A DNA stretch of 64,000 bases from Lysobacter enzymogenes (GTDB taxonomy: Bacteria > Pseudomonadota > Gammaproteobacteria > Xanthomonadales > Xanthomonadaceae). The translations under genes and the position numbers were made by a program. Below are positions 41,245 to 49,799 of the stretch, one piece after another (the first letter of the stretch is position 1; every line of letters begins with the position of its first letter). The notes under the pieces are model-generated. The model made no database searches and was not told the DNA's origin. It worked only from the letters and a program-made list of their open reading frames with translations. The stretch is taken from positions 717,008-781,007 of the forward strand of contig NZ_FNOG01000001.1 in assembly GCF_900106525.1 (NCBI RefSeq), in the 5' to 3' direction.

Positions 41245-41793
41245 TCAGTACTGCACCAGCACGTCCTCCCACTTCCGGTCCGAGGCCGACACGGTCGCGG
41301 CGTAGGTGCGGTAATAGCTTCCGTCCCACGGGTCGTTGAAGTACACGTAGTTGCCCGAATAGCCGGTCACCACCACGTCGTGGGCGCCGCCGCTGCTCCA
41401 GCGCCAGGACATGATGAAGGGCTTGTTGGCGTCGATGCGCGCCTTCAGGCTGGCCTGGCTCAGCGCGCCGTTCTGCTGGTAGAAGCGCTGGCTTCCCCAG
41501 AAGTAGTTCATCGCATCGTCGACGTCGTAGTTCCAGTTGCCCTGGTTGGCGTAGCTGTTCCAGTAGAAGGTGTTGTTGCCGCAGGCGTAGTTGATGCCGA
41601 AGGAGTAGTTCGCCATCGAGCACTGCGCCACCGAGCGGCCGTGGTAGCTCAGGATCATCGAGGCCGAGGCCGCCCAGCACCAGTTGCTGTGTTCCTGCTT
41701 GTACAGCGGAACGCTGAGCACGCCGGCCGAGGCGGTGCCGATCGCAGCCAGCGCCAGCAGCGCGGCCGTGGACAGTTTGTTCTTGATCTTCAT
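41245..41793 (-). CDS. Secreted papain-like cysteine protease, C70/C39-like
   Basis: A 182-aa protein with signal peptide MKIKNKLSTAALLALAAIGT. The mature part starts VLSVPLYKQEHSNWCWAASA, the catalytic Cys39 in the WCWAA motif of AvrRpt2-like (C70) and C39-like proteases. His138 lies in SSGGAHDVVVTGYSG and the third residue, Asn153 or Asp154, in VYFNDPWDG. It is thus a compact enzyme with no propeptide long enough to be sure of. Target unknown; export points to degrading environmental or envelope protein. It follows the gene at 41823-42608 by 29 bp, so the two form an operon. Confidence 0.85.
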   Translation of the reverse strand: MKIKNKLSTAALLALAAIGTASAGVLSVPLYKQEHSNWCWAASASMILSYHGRSVAQCSMANYSFGINYACGNNTFYWNSYANQGNWNYDVDDAMNYFWGSQRFYQQNGALSQASLKARIDANKPFIMSWRWSSGGAHDVVVTGYSGNYVYFNDPWDGSYYRTYAATVSASDRKWEDVLVQY

Positions 41794-41822
41794 CGAAAGG
41801 GCTCCGCAGTTCGTTCGGTCGG

Positions 41823-42608
41823 TCAGCGCTGGCCGCGCTGCAGGTTGCCGCGCACGGCCGCTTGCAGCGCCGGCAGCAGGTCTTGGCTGTCCAGCGTCTG
41901 CTCGGCGCCGGCCGTGGTTCGGGCGGCGCTGGCGGACAGCGCGAGCGAACGGCGCGCCGAGGGCATCGGCACGAACCGCGAGCGATCGCCGGCGCCGCGC
42001 ACTTCGATCAGGTCGGAGGTGGCCTGGTAGATGCGCACGAAGCGGAACGAGCCGTCGCCGGTGGCCGGTGCGGCCGCGACCAGATCGGCCGCGAGCGCGG
42101 ATGCGCCGGCGCCGACCGCGGTCCAGCGGCCGCCGACCCGGTTCATGTCGAGCAGGCCGACCGGCTTGCCGGCGGACAGGATCACGAACTTCCAGGTGTC
42201 GGTGCTGCGCGCGATGCGGCTCAGGTCGGCGGCGGCGTTGGCGTACATCAGCGCGGCCGGGTCGACGGTGTTGACCTCGAAGCCGGCGCCCAGGGTGAGC
42301 GTGGCGAGTTCGCCGTAGGTCGCCGCGGCGAGCGGGAAGCCTTCGGGCAGTTTGGCGCCGGCGGCGTGGCCGCGGCTCATCTCCAGCATCATCGCGCGCA
42401 GGCCCTGTTCGGCCGCCGCGCGCAGGCCCAGGCTGGACTGGTCGCGCAACGCGACCCGGCCCGCCACGCCCTGGCCCGCGCCAAGGCCGGCGCCCGCAAT
42501 CGCGCCCGCGCCGACGTTCTGGGCGGACGCAGGCAGCGCCGCGGCGCACAGGCCCAGGGCCACGGCCGGCGCCCACAGCGCGCCTCTCATGTAACCGACT
42601 TTCATCAT
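41823..42608 (-). CDS. Exported protein of unknown function, protease partner
   Basis: A 261-aa protein with signal peptide (GALWAPAVALGLCAAALPAS, cleavage near ASA). The mature N-terminus is Gly/Ala-rich (NVGAGAIAGAGLGAGQGVAG). The centre has TWKFVILSAGKPVGLLDMNR and GSFRFVRIYQATSDLIEVRG, which look like beta-strands of a binding domain, and the C-terminus a helical LDSQDLLPALQAAVRGNL. No Cys after the signal and no known motif. Its place 29 bp before a secreted protease suggests an inhibitor, chaperone or substrate-binding partner; this is inference only. Confidence 0.72.
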   Translation of the reverse strand: MMKVGYMRGALWAPAVALGLCAAALPASAQNVGAGAIAGAGLGAGQGVAGRVALRDQSSLGLRAAAEQGLRAMMLEMSRGHAAGAKLPEGFPLAAATYGELATLTLGAGFEVNTVDPAALMYANAAADLSRIARSTDTWKFVILSAGKPVGLLDMNRVGGRWTAVGAGASALAADLVAAAPATGDGSFRFVRIYQATSDLIEVRGAGDRSRFVPMPSARRSLALSASAARTTAGAEQTLDSQDLLPALQAAVRGNLQRGQR

Positions 42609-42962
42609 GCTCTCTCCGGAATAGTGGTCTGTTGCGGCGCGGCATCGCGTCGCCGACGTTCGCCTCGCGCACGGCCGAAACTCGATTCGGGCCGCGCATC
42701 GGACGCGTCGATTTCAATTCACCCGGTACGCGGGAGATTCCCGCCAGCGATCTGCGCTTGCTGCGTCGCATCAAGAAAATCTGCGACCGGCGTTTGCCTT
42801 TTGAGCATTTCGGGCACAAGAATTAAGCCGCGCGGATCGCGGCCGATGGCACCGTGATCCTCGCAATGCGAGGGCGGGCGTCGCGCCGCAGGGGGGCGGC
42901 GGCTGCGGTGCGGAAGGGAGCCGCGCCGGCTGTCTCGCAGAATCCGACGAGGCACTGACATC
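42609..42962. other. Divergent intergenic region, no gene
   Basis: About 350 bp between the divergently read protease operon and sigma factor gene. It probably holds both promoters. 42690-42830 is AT-richer (CATCAAGAAAATCTGCGACC). No clear palindrome or ECF-type GAAC -35 box was found by eye. Confidence 0.5.
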
Positions 42963-43523
42963 ATGGGCGAAATCACCGTTCTGCTCGGGCACGCGCGCGG
43001 TGGCGACGGCGCCGCCTGGGACCGGGTGGTGCATCTGCTGTACGCCGATCTCAAGCGGCTGGCGCGGCGCGCCAGCGCGGGCTCGGGCGGGCAGGACGTC
43101 ACCGCGCTGGTGCACGACTGCTACCTGCGCCTGGACCGCGGCGGCGCCGACGGCATCGAAAGCCGCGCGCATTTCCTCTCGGTCGCGGCGATGGCGATGC
43201 GCCAGCTGCTGATCAACCACGCGCGCGACCGCATCGCCGGCAAGCGCGGCGGCCAGCACGCGCACACCACCCTGGGCAAGGCCGACCTCGACGCCGCGCG
43301 CGCGGCGTATTGCGAGGCCGAGGAGATGGTGATGATCGACGCCGCGCTCAAACGCCTGGGCGACGCCGACGCGCGCCTGGTGCGGGTGCTGGAGTGCCGG
43401 CTGTTCGCCGGGCTCAGCGAAGAAGAGACCGCGCTGGCGCTGGGCCTGCCGCTGCGTTCGGCGCAGCGGCTGTGGCAGCAAGCGCGCGAACGCCTGCGCA
43501 CCTTGCTCGACGAGGCCGCCTGA
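42963..43523 (+). CDS. ECF-type RNA polymerase sigma factor
   Basis: A 186-aa sigma-70 family protein. Region 2 is reduced (WDRVVHLLYADLKRLARRAS, VTALVHDCYLRLDR, FLSVAAMAMRQLLINHARDR) and region 4 contains VRVLECRLFAGLSEEETALALGLPLRSAQRLW, a helix-turn-helix. This pattern (TIGR02999-like group) is typical of sigma factors encoded next to Ser/Thr kinases. No anti-sigma factor gene is adjacent; the kinase 10 bp downstream may take that role. Confidence 0.88.
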   Translation: MGEITVLLGHARGGDGAAWDRVVHLLYADLKRLARRASAGSGGQDVTALVHDCYLRLDRGGADGIESRAHFLSVAAMAMRQLLINHARDRIAGKRGGQHAHTTLGKADLDAARAAYCEAEEMVMIDAALKRLGDADARLVRVLECRLFAGLSEEETALALGLPLRSAQRLWQQARERLRTLLDEAA

Positions 43524-43533
43524 GCCCGCCCGC

Positions 43534-45837
43534 ATGTCCCTGCGCGACCGCTTGCTGGAACCGCAGGGCCCGCTGCGCGGCGCCTTGTTCGGCGAACTGC
43601 TGCGCAGCCGCTTCGGCGCCTGCGAACTGCAGCCCGGCGAGCGCATCGGCGCCTGGCGGATCGTGCGCGAACTCGGCCGCGGCGGCATGGGCCTGGTGTT
43701 TCTGGCCGAACGCGACGACGGCGAATTCGAACAGCGCGTCGCGCTGAAGCTGCTGCCCGACGCGGCCACCTCGCCCGACAGCGAAGCGCTGTTCCGCCGC
43801 GAGCGCCAGTTCCTGGCCGGGCTGTCGCACCCCAACATCGCTCGCCTCGTCGACGGCGGCCACACCGACGACGGCCACCTGTGGTTCGCGATGGAATACG
43901 TCGAAGGCCTGCCGATCGACCGCCACGCCAGCGTCCACGCGCTGGACGAACGCGCGCGCGTGGCGCTGCTGTTGCCGGCGCTGGAAGCGGTCGAATTCGC
44001 CCATGCTCGGCTGCTGATCCACCGCGACATCAAGCCCGGCAACGTGCTCATCGACGCGCGCGGCCAGGCGCGATTGCTGGACTTCGGCATCGCCGGACTG
44101 GCCCAGGACGGCGATCCGGCCGCGGCCTTCACCCCCGATGTCGCCAGCCCCGAACAACGCAGCGCGCGCCCGGTCGGCACCGCCTCGGACGTGTGGCAAC
44201 TCGGGCGTCTGCTCGACACCGTGCTGCGCGCCGACACCGACGCGTCGCCCTCGCGCGACCTGCAGGCCATCGTCGCCGAGGCCATGCGCGAGGCGCCCGA
44301 ACAGCGCTACCCCACCGTGGCGGCGCTGAAGAACGAACTGCTGCGCTACCTGCAGCGCCGCCCCGTGCGCGCGCGCCGCGGCGGCCCGGCCTACCGGCTG
44401 CGGCGGCTGGCGCAGCGTCATCCCTTCGGCACCGCAGGCAGCGCCCTGGCTGCGCTCGCCCTGATCGCGCTGGCGGCCGCATTCGCCGTGCAATCGGCGG
44501 CCGAACAACGGCGCCTGCTGCAAGCGCGCGACGAAACCGCCGCGATCAACCGCTTCCTCAGCGAAGACATCCTCGGCGCCAGCGACCCCTTCGAAGGCGC
44601 CGGCGACGGCCGCCCGATCGCCGAGCAACTCGAAGACGGCGTGCAACGCGCGCAGGCCCGTTTCCGCGACCACCCCGCCGTCGCCGGCCGGATCGTGCTC
44701 GCCCTGGGCAAGAGCCTGCTCGCCCGCGGCCGCTACGCCGCCGCCGCCGCCGCCGCCGACCGCGCCGCCGTCCTGCTGGGCGGCGTCGCCGACCCGCGCG
44801 ACGCCGCCGACGCGGAGCTGCTGCGCGCCACCGTGGACATGTACCGCGGCCTGCCGCAACGCGCGCAACCGCGCCTGGAGCGCCTGCAGGAACGCTATCC
44901 CTACCGCCCCGGCGGCGCCTCACCGCTGGAATGGCACATCCAGGTCGCGCGCGGCTGGAACGCCATGCTGCTGAGCCGCTTCGGCGAATGCGTGGCGATC
45001 TACACCGAACTGCTCGCCCGCCCCGGCGCCGTCGGCGACGGCGACCTCGGCGACGCCTACAACAGCCTGAGCCTGTGCCAGGTCGCCACCGGCGCCGCCG
45101 AACAAGGATTGCGCAGCGGCGAACGCGCCGAACGCCACGCCGCCGCCGCCAACGGCCCGCACAGCGGCAACGCCGCCATCGCTCGCATCCGCATCGCCGT
45201 GGCCCTGAGCGCGCTGGGCCGCCACGACGAAGCCACCGCCCGATTCCGCCACGAAGTCGACGCCCTGATCGGCCTGGTCGGCGAGAACCACGGCACCACC
45301 GCGACCTACATGGACCACCTGGGCTTGCTGTACCTGTGCGCCGGCGACAACGAACGCGCCGCGCAATGGACCGGGCGCGGACTACGCGCGCGCCAGCAGG
45401 TGTTCGGGCCGCAACATCCGTGGACGGTCGGGGTGCAGGCGCAGTATGTCGTGGCGCTGTTGCGCAGCGGCCGCATCGAAGCGGCGCGACCGATCGTGGC
45501 TGAGGTCGAGCGGATGCAGGGGGCGGTCGATGAGCCCGGGTCGCAGGTGGCGATCCATCGTGGGCTGGGCGAGTGGTATCTGCGCGAGGGGCGCAACGAC
45601 GAGGCGATCCGGCATTACCGGGCCGCGCGGGAATTGGCGTCGCGGCCGGGGATGGCGTATCGATGGACTCTGCATGCGATCGATGCGGGGTTAGGACTGG
45701 CGCTATCGCGTGCTGGTCAAAGCGCACAGGCGCGGGTGGCGTATCTGCGTTATGGCGGGAGTGAGGCTTACGACAACCGCTGCGTTGGGGGGCCGCGGAT
45801 GGAGGCAGATCTGGATCGGCTGCGATATTCGCGATGA
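43534..45837 (+). CDS. Membrane Ser/Thr protein kinase with TPR-like sensor domain
   Basis: A 767-aa kinase. Gly-rich loop ELGRGGMGLVFLAER (about 47), catalytic Lys72 (RVALKLLPD), HRDIKPGNVLID with Asp165, and DFG at 183-185 are all present, so it should be active. A membrane segment at about 299-319 (GTAGSALAALALIALAAAFA) divides it from a C-terminal part of 440 residues of helical TPR-like repeats, probably periplasmic. It starts 10 bp after the sigma factor, so the two are co-expressed, and the kinase may phosphorylate the sigma factor. The last 150 codons use noticeably less C-ending codons. Confidence 0.9.
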   Translation: MSLRDRLLEPQGPLRGALFGELLRSRFGACELQPGERIGAWRIVRELGRGGMGLVFLAERDDGEFEQRVALKLLPDAATSPDSEALFRRERQFLAGLSHPNIARLVDGGHTDDGHLWFAMEYVEGLPIDRHASVHALDERARVALLLPALEAVEFAHARLLIHRDIKPGNVLIDARGQARLLDFGIAGLAQDGDPAAAFTPDVASPEQRSARPVGTASDVWQLGRLLDTVLRADTDASPSRDLQAIVAEAMREAPEQRYPTVAALKNELLRYLQRRPVRARRGGPAYRLRRLAQRHPFGTAGSALAALALIALAAAFAVQSAAEQRRLLQARDETAAINRFLSEDILGASDPFEGAGDGRPIAEQLEDGVQRAQARFRDHPAVAGRIVLALGKSLLARGRYAAAAAAADRAAVLLGGVADPRDAADAELLRATVDMYRGLPQRAQPRLERLQERYPYRPGGASPLEWHIQVARGWNAMLLSRFGECVAIYTELLARPGAVGDGDLGDAYNSLSLCQVATGAAEQGLRSGERAERHAAAANGPHSGNAAIARIRIAVALSALGRHDEATARFRHEVDALIGLVGENHGTTATYMDHLGLLYLCAGDNERAAQWTGRGLRARQQVFGPQHPWTVGVQAQYVVALLRSGRIEAARPIVAEVERMQGAVDEPGSQVAIHRGLGEWYLREGRNDEAIRHYRAARELASRPGMAYRWTLHAIDAGLGLALSRAGQSAQARVAYLRYGGSEAYDNRCVGGPRMEADLDRLRYSR

Positions 45838-46182
45838 GTTTTGGGGTGTTAGCGGCACTGGTGCCAGAGGAGGCTGGACTAACGAAGCTCCGGTTGCTTC
45901 TCGCTTTCTTGGATCTTCTTCATCTGCCGAAAACCTGGTCGCAGCATGCGAATTGGTGTCATAGAAGTCTTGGTGGCTGGTGAGGCGAAGCTGGTTCAGT
46001 GGCCTAAGCAGCGTAGTTAGCGCCTATGCGGGCCGGGCCGGTAGCGCGTTGCGCTGATATGGCGGACATAAATTTGAACTCCACGCAATGGTCTAGTCCG
46101 TTATCCAGTGATTCATCGCCAAGTCCGCCTCGGGCGATTTGTTGCCTTTGTTGGACTCCGAAATCGGCTAGCTCAGCGACGC
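45838..46182. other. Intergenic region, no gene seen
   Basis: About 345 bp of lower GC than the flanks, at the left edge of the accessory stretch. Frames are short. No repeat or terminator is obvious. Confidence 0.5.
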
Positions 46183-46638
46183 TCAGGTTTCGTCTTCGGG
46201 CCGCGCATCGGGACGGTCGGGTTCGTCTTCGACGGCGGCGTGCTTCCACTCGCGCGCTTCGCGCTCGATTTCGCGAAAGCGCGGGTGAATCTTGGCAAAG
46301 AAAAACCAGGTCAGCCCCCAGAGCGGGGCGGCGATCGCGGCGGAAATGCCGACCCAGCCCAGCCAGGACTGGGCCTGGTCGAACACCGCGACCACTGGCA
46401 ACGCCAGCAAAGGTCCGAAAATCGTTGCCGGTACCAGCGCGCGCACCACTGGCCGGGAGATCGCACCGACCAGAACGAAGCAGGTCACCGTAGCGAACAG
46501 CACGACTAGGCTGAAGACGATCAGCACCGGATAGAAGAGGCCGTCGTAGTCGGTGGCCATCGCCGGGCCTGCGGCCATCGCAGTCAGGGCCGCTACCATT
46601 GCGCGCAACACCGTCGCGTATCGGCATCCCTTGCCCAT
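46183..46638 (-). CDS. Membrane protein of unknown function
   Basis: A 151-aa protein. After a signal-like start (MVAALTAMAAGPAMATDYDG) there are three hydrophobic segments: LFYPVLIVFSLVVLFATVTC, VVRALVPATIFGPLLALPVV and GISAAIAAPLWGLTWFFFA. The C-terminal 50 residues are charged (REIEREAREWKHAAVEDEPD) and probably cytoplasmic. No family recognised. Single gene, flanked by low-GC non-coding DNA on both sides. Confidence 0.7.
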   Translation of the reverse strand: MGKGCRYATVLRAMVAALTAMAAGPAMATDYDGLFYPVLIVFSLVVLFATVTCFVLVGAISRPVVRALVPATIFGPLLALPVVAVFDQAQSWLGWVGISAAIAAPLWGLTWFFFAKIHPRFREIEREAREWKHAAVEDEPDRPDARPEDET

Positions 46639-47259
46639 GCAGCCCCCCTGTTCCGCATCGCGGCGATGTGGTTCGCACCACGTTACAACTGCGCCGGCGC
46701 TTCCACCACTGCGTCTTGACCCGGCAGTCGGGAGTGGCCTGGACAGCTAGCCCGGCGCCGACCCAGTCGGGTCGCCCGGGGGGCTGCACTGCTGGATAGC
46801 CGTGGGTAATCAAGAGAGTTGGATTCCGGTTGCCCACGCTCCACCACTCCTTCGCGGTGAGGATTGTCGAGGCGGCACGCGCGTCGGGATTCCTGCTCGC
46901 CTAGGGACGAGATACGCTTTCAAGCGCAGACAGCGCTTCGACCTAGCTATTTACGCACCCAAGCGGATCGGTCCCACTCGACCAGTGTCCGTTTGCCTGT
47001 CGAACCCCTCTTGCGCGCGACAGCTTGTCGACGAACCGAAGCGGCGGGGCGACGCTTCGATAGGAAATGCTTCCGCTTCTCCGCGGCGATCAAAAGGGCG
47101 TCAGTTCCCATAGGGCGAGCTTCTCGATGTCGATATTCATGCCGCCAAGGCTTCAATCATCTGTGTCAACCTGTCAGGCAAAAGCTGCCGATATAGCCGT
47201 CGAATGAGATCTCTTGTATTTTCGCTTTGCTCTTCCAGGCAAACTTTCGGGCCACACAA
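46639..47259. other. Accessory non-coding stretch
   Basis: About 620 bp with lower GC than the chromosome and no good frame. It contains TTGTATTTTCGCTTTGCTC (47213-47231), which may contribute to the promoter of the lipoprotein gene that follows. No insertion-sequence ends were recognised. Confidence 0.5.
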
Positions 47260-47796
47260 ATGCGCTTGGTAAAATCTACGTTCGTGCTGCCAACGTTGCT
47301 TGTGACATTCGTGATCGCCGGCTGCATGCAAGCGCCTGAGAACTTGCGAGTGGCGAGCCCTTCGGTCAGTCCCGAAGAATCGTCAAGCAGCGAAGCTGTG
47401 TTGGCGCGGTCTTTGCAACTTGACGACGAGATGCTCGGCAAGGCGGATCAAGCGCTCGATGCGTTCAACGCATTGCAAACAACTGGGTCTTCCAGTTTTG
47501 TCTGGCTCGATGGAAGCCGCTCCATGTTCGCAGTGCGCGAGGGATCTGGTTTCCCCTTATGCCAATACGAGGCAGTGACAGGCACATCGGACCGAGCGGA
47601 CGGCGGGAACAGAGTGCTCATCGCCTCAGCAGACCCATCGCTCGCGACCGGGGACGGACCGCGGTATCTCAAAGCCCTTCCTGGCTACGAACGCGCCAGT
47701 ATTGGGACATGCGACGTCGTGGTTACACCAGCCACTCGCAACAACGAACCTTGGCTGGTGTTCGTGATCGAATCGCGATCCACTCAAGCACCCTGA
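47260..47796 (+). CDS. Small lipoprotein, unknown function
   Basis: A 178-aa protein. The start at 47260 (MRLVKSTFVLPTLLVTFVIA) gives a signal peptide with lipobox IAGC and lipidated Cys22; a start 33 bp upstream is possible. The mature protein has a Ser/Glu-rich linker (SPSVSPEESSSSEAVLARSL), FVWLDGSRSMFAVREGSGFP, and a Cys pair (PLCQYEAV, GTCDVVV). Base composition is below the chromosome average. No family recognised. A hairpin repeat follows the stop. Confidence 0.7.
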   Translation: MRLVKSTFVLPTLLVTFVIAGCMQAPENLRVASPSVSPEESSSSEAVLARSLQLDDEMLGKADQALDAFNALQTTGSSSFVWLDGSRSMFAVREGSGFPLCQYEAVTGTSDRADGGNRVLIASADPSLATGDGPRYLKALPGYERASIGTCDVVVTPATRNNEPWLVFVIESRSTQAP

Positions 47797-47812
47797 CGCC
47801 CGCAAAAAAATA

Positions 47813-47857
47813 CGGTCCCGAGCCGAAGCCGCTTCGCGGCTCAGTCCACACAGGCGG
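47813..47857. repeat. Short hairpin repeat, copy A
   Basis: GCCGAAGCCGCTTCGCGGC at 47822-47840 forms a small stem-loop. It starts just after the lipoprotein stop. Related copies lie at 48292-48330 and 49090-49132. Confidence 0.65.
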
Positions 47858-47954
47858 GTATATAGTTCAGCTGCATCCGTGTGTGCGAAGGATCGGCAAT
47901 GCAGTTTCGTTGGCCGTCCGATTCGGCATTCGGCTCTCTACAGACAGGCTCAAC

Positions 47955-48281
47955 ATGAAGCTCCCGATCAGAAGAACCATCATCGTCAACGGTATTGAAT
48001 GGGACTTCGGCCGCGCCATCAGCGACGCGGCGCTCATCGGCGACACTGTGGTCTTGACGTTCATCCCCGACGAGGGTGAGCCTTCCATCATGGCGTTGGA
48101 CTTGGATCGCAAGGTGCTTTGGCGCGACATGGATCTGGCGCATTTCGCCCACGATGACGACCATTTGGTCATGTACAGCATCGTAAGGGAGGAGCCCTTG
48201 AGTTTTTATCTCGACGTAGGCTACATCGCCAGAGTCGATTTGAAGACCGGGGCGCTGCTGGAGATGGAATTCGTCAAGTGA
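47955..48281 (+). CDS. Small cytoplasmic protein, possible immunity-type
   Basis: A 108-aa protein, MKLPIRRTIIVNGIEWDFGR. It alternates beta-strand-like segments (DTVVLTFIPDEG, HLVMYSIVREEPLSFYLDV) and is acidic, with no signal peptide. Size, acidity and isolation between unrelated small genes resemble immunity proteins, but no toxin is adjacent and I cannot name the family. A hairpin repeat follows its stop. Confidence 0.65.
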   Translation: MKLPIRRTIIVNGIEWDFGRAISDAALIGDTVVLTFIPDEGEPSIMALDLDRKVLWRDMDLAHFAHDDDHLVMYSIVREEPLSFYLDVGYIARVDLKTGALLEMEFVK

Positions 48282-48291
48282 TATCTGGAAT

Positions 48292-48330
48292 CCGGATCGG
48301 CCGAAGCCGCTTCGCGACTCGACCTGATTG
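48292..48330. repeat. Short hairpin repeat, copy B
   Basis: GGATCGGCCGAAGCCGCTTCGCGACTCGACCTGATTGAG-like copy, 11 bp after the preceding stop. Core AAGCCGCTTCGCG is shared with copy A. Confidence 0.6.
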
Positions 48331-48406
48331 AGCGACCCACCACTGTGGAAGAATCAGTCGCGGCCAACCGAACTTGCATGCCTCACCACCACATAGATGC
48401 CGCACG

Positions 48407-49033
48407 ATGAAAAGGCACGGCCATTTCCTTCACGTACTGATCTTGCATGCCGTAGTAGTCGTCGCGGCTTGCGCCGGGAGCGCGAATGCGCGCGAACAAG
48501 CGCCTCGCGTGCCCCCGCCGCCGAAATTGCCTCCGACAGAAGTGCTCGGGCCCCCTGAAGTAGCGCCTCCAACTTCGGTCTGGGCGCCACCGGCGAGCGC
48601 TGAATCGCGGAGTTCATCCGACGTCAACGACTATGTCGGCTACTCCGGCACGCAATCCGCGTTTCGGGTTGGCGATCCGATTACAGTACATGCGCGCAAA
48701 TCGTCGTGGTCCAGGTCGCATGCCGTCCCCAATCCCGAGGCTTCGGAGACGGAACTGCTGGCAGCCATCCCGAGCGAGGTGATCGCGGTGAGCTCTGGCG
48801 GGAAGTTGCAGATCCGGGGCCTGCTCACGACCAGCGTAAACGGTCGGGAACAGATCTACCGAGTCACCGGCTACGTCCGCCCCGGGGACATCGACATCAG
48901 CGGGATTGTCGATTCGCGCCGCATCGCTGGCGCGTCCCTGGAATTGCTTGGCGATGGTGCAGGGGACTCTTCGCAGCGTAAGCGCCAAATCGAAAACATG
49001 TTCAAGCTGCTGGGGCTGCAGCGGGCACGATGA
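48407..49033 (+). CDS. Orphan FlgH-like lipoprotein
   Basis: A 208-aa lipoprotein: signal peptide MKRHGHFLHVLILHAVVVVA with lipobox VAAC (Cys22), then a Pro-rich linker (PPPPKLPPTEVLGPPEVAPP). The C-terminal half follows the flagellar L-ring protein FlgH block by block: FRVGDPITV near residue 86, GGKLQIRGLLTTSVNGREQI, YRVTGYVRPGDIDISGIVDS, RRIAGASLELLGDGAG. The middle part of FlgH between RVGDPITV and the last block is shortened, and the C-terminal tail is different. No other flagellar gene is in the window. The start at 48407 is chosen for the signal peptide. Confidence 0.75.
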   Translation: MKRHGHFLHVLILHAVVVVAACAGSANAREQAPRVPPPPKLPPTEVLGPPEVAPPTSVWAPPASAESRSSSDVNDYVGYSGTQSAFRVGDPITVHARKSSWSRSHAVPNPEASETELLAAIPSEVIAVSSGGKLQIRGLLTTSVNGREQIYRVTGYVRPGDIDISGIVDSRRIAGASLELLGDGAGDSSQRKRQIENMFKLLGLQRAR

Positions 49034-49089
49034 GTGCTTTCGGCTGCGCAACTGCTCTGGACAGTACCGGTGCGACGCTACGCGTCCAG

Positions 49090-49132
49090 CGATTCGGTCT
49101 GGCCCAAGCCGCTTCCCGGCTCGGCCTGGATA
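49090..49132. repeat. Short hairpin repeat, copy C
   Basis: GGTCTGGCCCAAGCCGCTTCCCGGCTCGGCCTGGAT-like copy, 57 bp after the FlgH-like stop; core AAGCCGCTTC shared with copies A and B. Confidence 0.6.
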
Positions 49133-49283
49133 AAGGATTTTGCGCCAGCCCCGCTCAATGAGCGTCCGTTTGCCGATGGGACCGGTCTTGCACGCGGTTG
49201 CCTTTGCGCATCGGCATGTGCATTTTCTTTCGGTCTTCGCGACTTCGGTTCGCCCTTAAGCACAACGGATATCTGACAGGCTT

Positions 49284-49775
49284 CTAATCGGCCGCGGCCG
49301 CGGCCGCGCGCCGCCGACTCGCCTTGTCGAGCCGCTTGACGTCATCGGCCGCCATCGTCGGGCGCGCGATCTCGCCGTGCAGCATGCGCGACAGTACTCT
49401 GCGCGCGTTCTCGGCGCAGTCGATGTCCTCGGGTTTGGCTTCGATATCGGCGATGACCGCGATCAGTTGCGCCTTGCTTTGCGCGAGCCGCGCCTGCAAT
49501 GCATCGATATCCGCGACCTTGTGGCGCAGCGTTTCGACCAGCGCACCGTGCTCCCCGTGTTCCTGGCTGGATGGAAGCAGCGTACGAATCTCCTCGAGAC
49601 TGAAGCCGGCCTTCTGCGCGGTCGCAATGAGTTCGAGAACGAGCACTGCGTCGGGCGGATAGACCCGATAACCGTTCGGCCGGCGCTCGACCGCTTGCAG
49701 CAGGCCGATGCTCTCGTAGAAGCGGATGCGCGACTGGGCCAGGCCGCTGCGTTTGGCCAGATCCCCGATTTTCAT
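49284..49775 (-). CDS. MerR family transcriptional regulator
   Basis: A 163-aa regulator, MKIGDLAKRSGLAQSRIRFY, with the winged helix-turn-helix and wing (LQAVERRPNGYRVYPPDAVL) of the MerR family, then the dimerisation coiled coil (LVETLRHKVADIDALQARLA). Only one Cys in the C-terminal part (IDCAENA), so a metal-binding type is unlikely; a redox or small-molecule effector is more probable. The inner start at 49775 is the conserved one. It is divergent from the reductase gene at 49859, with a MerR-type promoter in between. Confidence 0.9.
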   Translation of the reverse strand: MKIGDLAKRSGLAQSRIRFYESIGLLQAVERRPNGYRVYPPDAVLVLELIATAQKAGFSLEEIRTLLPSSQEHGEHGALVETLRHKVADIDALQARLAQSKAQLIAVIADIEAKPEDIDCAENARRVLSRMLHGEIARPTMAADDVKRLDKASRRRAAAAAAD

Positions 49776-49799
49776 GTCGATTCGCCTCGGCAAAAGTAC

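Noticed and set aside
47955-48281. Toxin-immunity pair with neighbouring genes
   Set aside because: The small acidic protein has an immunity-like size, but neither neighbour shows a toxin domain or secretion tag.
47813-49132. Integron attC sites
   Set aside because: The hairpin copies lack the GTTRRRY/RYYYAAC boxes and no integron integrase is present; kept only as a cassette-like observation.
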